A stretch of DNA of 64,000 nucleotides. It comes from a bacterium. Its GTDB lineage: Bacteria; Bacteroidota; Bacteroidia; Chitinophagales; Saprospiraceae. Positions 45,508 through 52,357 of this stretch are shown piece after piece (position 1 is the first letter of the stretch; each line of letters begins with the position of its first letter). Location of the stretch: contig JANSXW010000014.1 in the NCBI GenBank assembly GCA_024742755.1, forward strand, positions 1 through 64,000, given 5' to 3'. The notes under the pieces are model-generated. The model made no database searches, had not been told where the DNA came from, and saw nothing but the letters and a program-made list of their open reading frames with translations. The translations under genes and the position numbers were made by a program.

Positions 45508-45894
45508 TTCCGCATTTTCTTCCACCCATTCCAAAATAACCCCCGAAACATCATCTATCCGGTTCAGCACCTCCCAGTTGGAGAAACGGAGCACACTAAA
45601 GCCCACTGCTTCAAGATCACGATCTTTTTGCCGATCCCGTTCGGCAGCTTCTTCCGTTTCATGAGTAATGCCATCTACCTCAATCACAAGGCGTAATTCC
45701 AGGCAAGCAAAATCTGCAATGTAATTCAGGATGGGACGCTGCCGCCGGAAGGGGTACCCTTTCATATTGCCGGCTCGGAGGACATACTTCCAGAGACAGG
45801 CTTCACCTTTGGTCATATTCTTGCGCAGGCGGTTGGCGAAGGGCTGGAGCCTTTTGTTGTAATGATAGTTGTTTTTTGGAGAGGCGGGTTCCAT
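45442..45894 (-). CDS. DUF559 endonuclease-like protein (Vsr/PD-(D/E)XK fold)
   Basis: 150 residues. The DUF559 core runs from about 17 to 125: RLRKNMTKGEACLWKYVLRA, GYPFRRQRPILNYIADFACL and LVIEVDGITHETEEAAERDR, then VLRFSNWEVLNR. The catalytic acids expected for the fold are in YIADF and LVIEVDG. The last about 22 residues (PPPCPRQRGRRVARDAGDGE) are simply the translated end of repeat copy B, so the gene has grown into the repeat. The gene sits between copies B and C. Chromosomal DUF559 proteins are presumed nucleases with unknown targets. Confidence 0.87.
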   Translation of the reverse strand: MEPASPKNNYHYNKRLQPFANRLRKNMTKGEACLWKYVLRAGNMKGYPFRRQRPILNYIADFACLELRLVIEVDGITHETEEAAERDRQKDRDLEAVGFSVLRFSNWEVLNRIDDVSGVILEWVEENAESPPPCPRQRGRRVARDAGDGE

Positions 45895-45977
45895 TTTGGG
45901 GTGTTTTTTGTCATCCTAAGATACTACTTGTTTATCACGATGTCAACTCATTACAGGTGTAAAAGTAAGGGACAACG

Positions 45978-46023
45978 TTTTTCAGGATTTCACCCGATAA
46001 TCTGTCAACTTATTTTAGGAATC
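45978..46023. repeat. 46-bp direct repeat, left copy (flanks the caspase-FGE segment)
   Basis: Begins TTTTTCAGGATTT and ends GTCAACTTATTTTAGGAATC. The same sequence with 3 mismatches is at 48446-48491, in the same orientation. Degenerate copies of its GTCAACT...AGGA part are at about 45951 and 46271. Confidence 0.8.
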
Positions 46024-46035
46024 AAACCTGATTTC

Positions 46036-46244
46036 CCTCCCCCTAGCCCCCTCAAGAGGGGGACAGGCGTTGCGCTGGGGGTTGGGGCGTTGAGAGCTGA
46101 ACACAGGGTTTTCACGCTTCCTACATATGGCACAGAGCAATGCCTCCCTGCCTTAATGACCAAAGGCAAAGTGCTAACTTCATCACCCATCTCCAGCATC
46201 AAGGGCAACGCGTCTTCCCCGCCGGCGGGGGCTGGAGGGTGGAC
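46036..46244. repeat. MITE-like repeat, copy C
   Basis: About 209 bp. The left end CCTCCCCCTAGCCCCC is followed by an A/G-rich hairpin arm; the right end is CCCCGCCGGCGGGGGCTGGAGGGTGGA. Internal blocks match copies A and B (CAGAGCAATGC, GCATCAAGGGCAACGCGTC). It starts 12 bp after the left 46-bp direct repeat. Confidence 0.78.
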
Positions 46245-46510
46245 TTCTTACAACTTCAACTCCCCTAAAGATGTCAACTTTTCTAAGGAAATCGATCTTT
46301 ATTAACCCCTCCTGTATCACCTCCCCTCCCACCACCGGCACACTAAACACCTTAATCTGCATTTCTATAATTTTTTTCGGGGGGCTGACGCCCCTTCCGT
46401 TTCCAATCTTACAGCGCTCCTCAGCAGCACGCCCTACGCCGGGGCGCTACCGCCGCCCCGCTCCGGTTGTTGCCGCTGTATCGCGTTTGCTCACCAAAGG
46501 CCCGGAAGGG
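46245..46510. other. Gene-free GC-rich region downstream of the caspase-FGE gene, with hairpins
   Basis: No gene seen. Hairpins include GCCC-GGAA-GGGC (46502-46513, immediately after the stop of the minus-strand gene) and GGGGCTGACGCCCC (about 46382-46395); GC-rich arms GGGGCGCTACCGCCGCCCC lie near 46441-46459. In DGR systems a GC-rich hairpin just after the variable region helps retrohoming, so this position is notable. No template repeat or reverse transcriptase is visible here. Confidence 0.5.
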
Positions 46511-46640
46511 CTAGCGTGAACTGAGGGCAAGGCGGAAGCCGAGGTTGAGGCCACGCAGCGACGGATACCAGCCGTAGCGATTAGAAGCGCGGCAGAGCTG
46601 GGAAGGGTTGTACCAACCGCCGCCGCGGCTCACGCGGTTA
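46511..46640 (-). other. Candidate DGR variable region at the 3' end of the caspase-FGE gene
   Basis: The final 42 codons encode the FGE/C-type-lectin end (SRGGGWYNPSQLCRASNRYG...GLNLGFRLAL). The usual germ-line version of this motif is full of Asn (AAC) codons, and here those places hold NNY codons (GGT, TAC, TCC, CTC, TCT, AAT, TAC, GGC, TAT, GGC, CTC), as left by adenine-specific mutagenic retrohoming. The framework positions (SRGG, CR, NR, LGFR) are intact. The template repeat and reverse transcriptase are not in the window. Confidence 0.5.
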
Positions 46641-48328
46641 GAGCCCGTACTAGGACCGCGGGGGTTCTGACTGGAGCTTTTTTGATAATAATCGCTGTCG
46701 TACCAGTCCCAACACCACTCCCATACATTACCGCTCATGTCTTTCAGCCCAAGATCATTCGGTCGGAAGGAGCCTACCGGAGCTGTTCTTTCATAGCCAT
46801 CCTCACTTCCACTACTATTTGCATAAGAAGAAAGGCTCGACGCCGAAGAAGTCCCCGCCCATTTATCGCTGCCGCCTCGGCTGCGCGCCGCATACTCCCA
46901 TTCTGCTTCCGTGGGCAGGCGGTAGCCATTCGCATTCCAATCCGCACTTATACTTGTTCCACTTATCCGGTAGACCTGCTGCAGCCCGTCTTCTTTGCTC
47001 TTCCAGTTGCAGTAGGCTACCGCACCGTACCAGCTTACCTCCATCACAGGGTGCCTGTCATAACCACTCTTCGCGTAGTAGCGCCCATTGCGTTTTTCAA
47101 TATTTGCATATTCGCTGTCTATCTCGTACCACTCTGTACCGCCCGTACTTTGGTTGCCTTCCGCATTAAGAAACGCCGCAAACTCCTCATTTGTCACCTC
47201 AAAACGGTGCATATAAAAATCATCCACCGTGACCGTATGCGGCGTTTCATCGCTGTCCGCATCGCTATCCGAGCTGCCCATCTGAAAAGTGCCCCCCTCC
47301 ACAAAGATCATATCCGGCAGGTCGCGGCGGCGGGTGGTCGAGGAAGAGGGTGTTGTGCTCCCACCCTGCTCAAGGGCTTTGATCTTGGCTTCGGCTTGTG
47401 CCCGGTAGCGGCCATTGGGGTATGCTTGACGATAAAAGGTGTAAGCTTCCTTGGTGTTTAGCCGCTGCGCTTGCGCCCAAAGCTGCTCTTCGGCGGCATC
47501 GGTATTGCTGCTCCCGCCCTGGCAGGCCGAGCGGTGCAAAAACACAAAGTCCCCGTTTGCCTCGTGCCGGCTGGTAAAGGAGCCGCCCTCGGGCGTAGGG
47601 TAAGTAATGCCCCCTAAGTAATAGCGCAGGTCGCGGGAGGTGACCAGGCCGGTACGGGCACCGCTGCGCAGGGCTTCCAGCCACTTTCTGGCAAAAAGGG
47701 AATTGGCTGGGGTACGCTCTTCCCGGCTGCCGGAGGAAAAGTATAGTCGGCTATCGTGCTTTAGAGCTAACTGCGCTTTTTGCTGGCAATCGCCTGCGCC
47801 TTCCCAGGGCAGGGCATCAGGCGCGCCCTTGTAGCGGTCACCGAAGGCGCCGGAGTAACAGGCATCAAGGGCCAGAAGGACGTGCTCGGCGGGATTTTTC
47901 GTGATGTAGCTGCCGAGGTCGTCGTAGCTGAGCCAGGTTTGTCCGTAGGGGTCAAGGCGGGGTATTTTCCCGTCTGCCGGCACGAGGTAGCCGCGGTCGG
48001 CCCCGGTGTCGAAGTGGCCGTGCATGGAGAAGAAGAACAGTATTTGGTCGTTCTTGCCGTAGCTGCGCTCGTTGATCTCGGCGATTTTATCGAGTATGTC
48101 CGCTTTTTTTACTTCCCGGTGGTATTGCACGGTGAAGTTGTAGTCGCTTTCCAGTATCTGCCCAATTTTCCGGGCTTCGCGCCCAGTCTCCGGCAGGTCT
48201 TCCCAGCCGGGCTGGAAGTCGGTGACGTAGAAGAAGTGGGCGTAGTTTTTGCCCAAAGCCTGGGCGTAAAGACTGCCGGACAAAACAGCTAGCAGAAGCG
48301 TCAGCAACAAAATTCTGAAGTGGGGCAT
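46511..48328 (-). CDS. Exported caspase-like protein fused to FGE-sulfatase (C-type lectin fold) domain
   Basis: 605 residues from the ATG at 48328 (MPHFRILLLTLLLAVLSGSL); a longer reading from 48415 would bury this signal peptide. The caspase domain has His103 (FFFSMHGHF) and Cys157 (LALDACYSGAFGDR). A helical linker (EQLWAQAQRLNTKEAYTFYR, YPNGRYRAQAEAK) is shared with the caspase at 40832, then an S/T hinge. The FGE-sulfatase domain (about 339-605) shows MIFVEGGTFQMGS, RLPTEAEWEYAARS, GNVWEWCWDWY and GFRLAL. The C-terminal CRxxNR segment has a single Cys, so a ligand-binding lectin role is likelier than formylglycine synthesis. It lies inside 46-bp direct repeats. An inverted repeat TACCAAT/ATTGGTA (48361-48393) may be an operator. 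Confidence 0.88.
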   Translation of the reverse strand: MPHFRILLLTLLLAVLSGSLYAQALGKNYAHFFYVTDFQPGWEDLPETGREARKIGQILESDYNFTVQYHREVKKADILDKIAEINERSYGKNDQILFFFSMHGHFDTGADRGYLVPADGKIPRLDPYGQTWLSYDDLGSYITKNPAEHVLLALDACYSGAFGDRYKGAPDALPWEGAGDCQQKAQLALKHDSRLYFSSGSREERTPANSLFARKWLEALRSGARTGLVTSRDLRYYLGGITYPTPEGGSFTSRHEANGDFVFLHRSACQGGSSNTDAAEEQLWAQAQRLNTKEAYTFYRQAYPNGRYRAQAEAKIKALEQGGSTTPSSSTTRRRDLPDMIFVEGGTFQMGSSDSDADSDETPHTVTVDDFYMHRFEVTNEEFAAFLNAEGNQSTGGTEWYEIDSEYANIEKRNGRYYAKSGYDRHPVMEVSWYGAVAYCNWKSKEDGLQQVYRISGTSISADWNANGYRLPTEAEWEYAARSRGGSDKWAGTSSASSLSSYANSSGSEDGYERTAPVGSFRPNDLGLKDMSGNVWEWCWDWYDSDYYQKSSSQNPRGPSTGSNRVSRGGGWYNPSQLCRASNRYGWYPSLRGLNLGFRLALSSR

Positions 48329-48445
48329 ATGATGGTGGATTGGTGCTTGGAGTGTAAATATACCAATCAGCATTGTTAATTTATAAATTGGTAGGCAGAT
48401 GATTATATGGCTCATTTGCTCTGGAGTAAATAATGGTTGTCACCC

Positions 48446-48491
48446 TTTTTCAGGATTTTATCCGATCATCTGTCAACTTATTTTAGGAATC
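48446..48491. repeat. 46-bp direct repeat, right copy
   Basis: 43 of 46 bases are identical to 45978-46023, same orientation. It ends 4 bp before the rnhB stop codon, at the right border of the accessory island. Confidence 0.8.
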
Positions 48492-48495
48492 GACC

Positions 48496-49101
48496 CTACC
48501 CCCAAAGCCGCCCCTGCTCTGCATTCGGTAAAAGGCGGAACGACTGCCGGTGGTGAGGCGTAGCCCCGTGCGCCTGTATGGCCGCCCGATGCGCTTTTGT
48601 AGGGTAGCCCTTGTTTTTGTGCCAGTCGTAATGGGGGTGCGTTTCGTGAATCTGCATCATATAATCGTCGCGGTAGGTTTTGGCCAGTACGGAGGCGGCG
48701 GCGATCGACAGGTACTTTCCATCTCCCTTGATGATACAGTGGTGGGGCAGGTCCTGATAGGGCTTGAACCGGTTGCCGTCAATGAGCAGGCATTCCGGTG
48801 GGGGGGCGAGTTGAGCGATGGCCCGGTGCATGGCCAGGAAGGAGGCGTTGAGGATATTCATCTCATCAATTTCCCTCGGGGACACTTGCGCCACCGCCCA
48901 GGCGATGGCTTCGGACTCGACGATTTTACGCGCTTCGTACCGCTGTTTTTCTGACAATTGTTTGGAGTCATTGAGCAAGGGGTGCTCAAAATCTGTTGGT
49001 AAAACCACAGCCGCTGCAAAGACGGGGCCGGCAAGGCAGCCGCGCCCGGCTTCATCGCAGCCTGCCTCAATCTGGTTTTTGTCGAAAAAGGGCAATAACA
49101 T
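48496..49101 (-). CDS. rnhB: Ribonuclease HII
   Basis: 201 residues from the ATG at 49101 ([21 protein letters not shown]). The longer reading from 49131 starts upstream of the predicted transcript start and is rejected. Catalytic acids are in [12 protein letters not shown] (Asp-Glu) and the later [29 protein letters not shown] is the conserved RNase HII block. It removes RNA from RNA-DNA hybrids and misincorporated ribonucleotides. It marks the right edge of the accessory island. Confidence 0.96.
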   Translation of the reverse strand: MLLPFFDKNQIEAGCDEAGRGCLAGPVFAAAVVLPTDFEHPLLNDSKQLSEKQRYEARKIVESEAIAWAVAQVSPREIDEMNILNASFLAMHRAIAQLAPPPECLLIDGNRFKPYQDLPHHCIIKGDGKYLSIAAASVLAKTYRDDYMMQIHETHPHYDWHKNKGYPTKAHRAAIQAHGATPHHRQSFRLLPNAEQGRLWG

Positions 49102-49128
49102 TATCGCGAACAGTTGAATTAGTGGCCA

Positions 49129-49136
49129 CAAAGATA
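49129..49136 (-). promoter_or_regulatory. -7 box (TATCTTTG) of rnhB
   Basis: A perfect TAnnTTTG match on the minus strand, 28 nt upstream of the chosen ATG; it overlaps the alternative start at 49131. Confidence 0.5.
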
Positions 49137-49153
49137 TAGCTTACGTCCAAGAG

Positions 49154-51667
49154 ATGATGAAAAGTCCAATATTTATCCTACTGCTACTGCTTACGGCCGC
49201 TCCACTCCTGGGGCAGGTGACGCTGCGTGGCAGGGTGACCGACCAGGATACCAAAGAGGGCGTGCCCTTTAGCAACGTGTTCTTCGAAGGCACCACCAAA
49301 GGCACCTCTGCTGATGTAGATGGTTACTACGAACTTACCGTTGAGGAATCCGGAGACAGCCTGAGCGCCAGCGCTATCGGCTATGGTGTTGTGCGTAAGC
49401 CTGTGCTGCCGGACCTGAGGGAGCAGGAGATCAACTTTTCCCTGGGCGGCTCCAGCCTGACCCTCAACGAGGTGGTGGTCATTGCCGGCGAAAACCCGGC
49501 CAATGCCATTGTAAAAGGCATTATTGACAACAAACGGGAAACCCGCATGAGCGCCCGGGAGTCCTACGCCTACGAAAGCTACGCTAAAATTGAGCTGGAC
49601 CTGGAAAACATAGACGCAGAGCTGCGCAACAAAAAACTCCTCAAGCCCTTCGAGTTTATCTTCGAGAACATCGACAGTACTTCGGATGAGAAGCCTTTCC
49701 TGCCGATTTACATCAATGAAGTCCTCTCCGATGTGCTGTATGTGAAGGATGCGGGCCAGCCCAAACGCATTATCAAAGCACAACGCGCTACCGGCACGGA
49801 CAATCAGACCGTCATCGAATACATCAAGCGCATCCACCTGGAGTACAGCATTTACGATGACTGGATTTATGTACTGGACAAGCCCTTCGCCAGCCCTTTT
49901 TCCAAATCGGGGCTCAACTACTACGAGTACTACATCATCGACAGCGCTATGGTCAATGGCCACTGGAGCCATCAGCTGAAGTTTAAGCCCAAGCGCAAGC
50001 AGGAGCCCACCTTCTACGGCGACTTTTGGGTGGCAGACTCCACCTTTGCGGTACAGCGTGCCAACATGCGGATGACGCCCGATGCCAACATCAACCTGGT
50101 CAGCCGCATCATCATACACGAAGAATATGAGCCGAGGGGGGAGGAGCCCAACTGGGTGCCCGTTAAGAAAAAGATGGTGGTCGACTTCTCCCCCGCCGAA
50201 AACGCGCCCGGGATGATCGCCCGGCGAACCGAGACCTTCAAAAACATGCGCCTCAATCAGGTCGGCACCAAACAGGATTACATTGAAAAGGAAGAATTTT
50301 ACCTGCTTGATGAAGTCAAGGTGGAGAACGACTCCTTCTGGCAGGCTGCCCGCCACGAGCCCCTTTCCAAAACGGAACAACAGGTCTACACCATGGTGGA
50401 CAGCATTCAGAATATGCCTTTGTTCAAAACCTATGTGGAAGTCCTGGAGACCGTCTTCGTAGGCTACCTGCAAATTGGCAAAGTGGAAATCGGCCCTTAC
50501 TCATCCCTCTACAGCTTCAATCCGGTGGAAGGCGACCGCTTCAGTATTGGCGGGCGCACTACCCGGCAGTTCAGTGAAAACCTCCGGCTCGGTGGCTTCC
50601 TCGCCTACGGGCTTCAGGATCAGGAATTCAAATACGGGGGCAATGTGGATTGGATTATGAACCGCAAGCCCAGGACCATGGCTGGCATAGCTTATGTGAA
50701 CGACATCAGCCTCAACAGCGAGAATAGTGAGGAATTTGTTCAGGGGGATTTGTTTTCCGGGCTTTTCCGCCGGGACCTGCTCATGAAGCTGATGCGCGTC
50801 AGGGAGGGCAAGGTCTATTACGAGCGCTTCTGGAAGAACGGCCTGTCTAACCGCGTCACCTTCCTGCACCGGGAGATGGACCCCTACGGCGGCATCTTTC
50901 CCGACGGCCGGGGCTTCAACTTTGCTTACTTATCGGACCCGGGCCGATTGACGGATATTGATACGACCATCCGCACAACGGAGATCATTTTCAAAACCCG
51001 GTACGTCAAGGATGAGATGATTGTGGACGGCGACTTCAGCCGCAACAGCTTTGGGTCCAAGCACCCCATCATTGAATTCCAGTATACGCTGGGCGTTGAT
51101 GGCCTGCTTGGCGGGCAGTACACCTACCATAAGCTCAACCTGAGTTACCGGCACTACTTTTATATGAACCCAATAGGCTGGATGTCCTACCGCATCCGGG
51201 CCGGCAAAGTTTTTGGCAACGTTCCTTTCCTCTTGATGGAAGTCCACCCCGGCAATGAAGGCTATCTGGTGGGGCGCAGTATTTTCAACATGATGACGCG
51301 CTATGAGTTTGCCAGCGATACCTACGCCAGCCTGATGCTGGAGCACCACTTTGATGGATTCTTCCTGAACCACGTCCCGCTTTTGCGCAAGCTTAAGTTC
51401 CGTTCCTATGCGACCTTCAAAGCAGTGATGGGGCGCCTCTCCAATGCCAACCGTGATGTCAACCGGCTCAACCTCTTCGAGCCTACCGATGTCAACACCT
51501 ATCCGGGCTTCCGGGCACCGAGCCAACATCCCTACATGGAAGCCAGTGTGGGCATTGAGAATATCCTGAAAGTCTTTCAAATTGAGGCCGTGTGGCGCCT
51601 GAATTACCTGGACAACCCACAGGCAAGGCGCTTCGGGCTAAGGGCCGGTGTGGCTTTTTACTTCTAA
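49154..51667 (+). CDS. DUF5686 outer-membrane protein with CarboxypepD-regulatory-like domain
   Basis: 837 residues with a signal peptide (MMKSPIFILLLLLTAAPLLGQ). An N-terminal carboxypeptidase-regulatory-like domain (about 22-115; LRGRVTDQDTKEGVPFSNVFF, TSADVDGYYELTV) is followed by the DUF5686 block (ANAIVKGIIDNKRETRMSA, SYAYESYAKIELDL) and a long C-terminal barrel ending LRAGVAFYF. The family is abundant in Bacteroidota, is often found with the envelope-assembly machinery, and has no defined reaction. Its start is 52 bp from the divergent rnhB. Confidence 0.88.
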   Translation: MMKSPIFILLLLLTAAPLLGQVTLRGRVTDQDTKEGVPFSNVFFEGTTKGTSADVDGYYELTVEESGDSLSASAIGYGVVRKPVLPDLREQEINFSLGGSSLTLNEVVVIAGENPANAIVKGIIDNKRETRMSARESYAYESYAKIELDLENIDAELRNKKLLKPFEFIFENIDSTSDEKPFLPIYINEVLSDVLYVKDAGQPKRIIKAQRATGTDNQTVIEYIKRIHLEYSIYDDWIYVLDKPFASPFSKSGLNYYEYYIIDSAMVNGHWSHQLKFKPKRKQEPTFYGDFWVADSTFAVQRANMRMTPDANINLVSRIIIHEEYEPRGEEPNWVPVKKKMVVDFSPAENAPGMIARRTETFKNMRLNQVGTKQDYIEKEEFYLLDEVKVENDSFWQAARHEPLSKTEQQVYTMVDSIQNMPLFKTYVEVLETVFVGYLQIGKVEIGPYSSLYSFNPVEGDRFSIGGRTTRQFSENLRLGGFLAYGLQDQEFKYGGNVDWIMNRKPRTMAGIAYVNDISLNSENSEEFVQGDLFSGLFRRDLLMKLMRVREGKVYYERFWKNGLSNRVTFLHREMDPYGGIFPDGRGFNFAYLSDPGRLTDIDTTIRTTEIIFKTRYVKDEMIVDGDFSRNSFGSKHPIIEFQYTLGVDGLLGGQYTYHKLNLSYRHYFYMNPIGWMSYRIRAGKVFGNVPFLLMEVHPGNEGYLVGRSIFNMMTRYEFASDTYASLMLEHHFDGFFLNHVPLLRKLKFRSYATFKAVMGRLSNANRDVNRLNLFEPTDVNTYPGFRAPSQHPYMEASVGIENILKVFQIEAVWRLNYLDNPQARRFGLRAGVAFYF

Positions 51668-52195
51668 CTACCGGTAAGCCCTGAAGACCATATCCAGTTG
51701 CGAAGCGTAGTTGGCGGGTGGGGAATAGGCAAAGAAGACGACAATTTCCAGCCGGACGCTCTCCCGGAATAAATCCCGTTTGGCATTCCGTAGCCCCGGC
51801 AGCAGGTCAATGCGGTCATCTTCGGGATAGCGTTGCAGCTGATCGATGTAGAAGACTTCATCGGCTGGGGTGCAATTCTCTGTGCCATCTTCGCATATGC
51901 GTACCGAAATGCCATCCAGAAAAACATAGTCAAACCCATCGAGGCACCGCAAAGTGGCCGAGTAGGCGCTAACCTCAGAAATCGCCGAGGTATCCGTATT
52001 GTTCTGGTTGAGGAAAAAGTTGATATTGGTGGCTACCCCACGAATAGCGTAGGCCCCGGGAAGTATAGGGCTTTCCCCGGCCTGAATGGTAAAGCGGAAG
52101 TTCGGGTAAGCCAGGTCAAACAACGGCTGCCGGTTGTCGCGGCGGCAGGCTGCGAAAATGAGCACTGTAAGTAGGATGTAAACCAATTGCTTCAT
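51668..52195 (-). CDS. Lipoprotein of unknown function
   Basis: 175 residues from the ATG at 52195 (MKQLVYILLTVLIFAAC); Cys17 sits in a good lipobox (FAAC). An ATG three codons upstream (52204) is equally possible; the one at 52243 is not. The mature part has paired cysteines (LRCLDGFDYVFL, RICEDGTENC) and reads like a small beta-rich domain. No family is recognised. Its stop lies 1 bp beyond the convergent DUF5686 stop. A CACATTTG sequence at 52213-52220 is one base off the -7 consensus. Confidence 0.75.
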   Translation of the reverse strand: MKQLVYILLTVLIFAACRRDNRQPLFDLAYPNFRFTIQAGESPILPGAYAIRGVATNINFFLNQNNTDTSAISEVSAYSATLRCLDGFDYVFLDGISVRICEDGTENCTPADEVFYIDQLQRYPEDDRIDLLPGLRNAKRDLFRESVRLEIVVFFAYSPPANYASQLDMVFRAYR

Positions 52196-52357
52196 AATGT
52201 TCATAACAACCAAATGTGCGGAAAGATTGTGCGCGCGGGACATCTTAAAGATTACTGTTTTTTAAAGGTCTCCACGAATGCGAAATTAAAAACTAAAATT
52301 ATGCCTGCCTTTCCAATTATCAACTATATTTAAGCAGCTGAACAAAACGACACACTT

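Noticed and set aside
45900-46300. Reverse transcriptase or DGR template repeat near the variable region
   Set aside because: No RT frame and no second copy of the caspase-FGE 3' end exist in the window.
46271-46519. Short plus-strand frame downstream of the caspase-FGE gene as a small gene
   Set aside because: Composition follows the GC-rich hairpin region and it overlaps the caspase-FGE stop; no protein features.
46511-48328. Active formylglycine-generating enzyme for sulfatases
   Set aside because: The C-terminal segment has only one of the cysteines expected for catalysis, there is no sulfatase nearby, and the domain is fused to a caspase; a binding role is likelier.
49184-50473. 429-codon minus-strand frame opposite the DUF5686 gene
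   Set aside because: Antisense shadow in GC-rich coding sequence; the plus-strand gene has a signal peptide and known domains.
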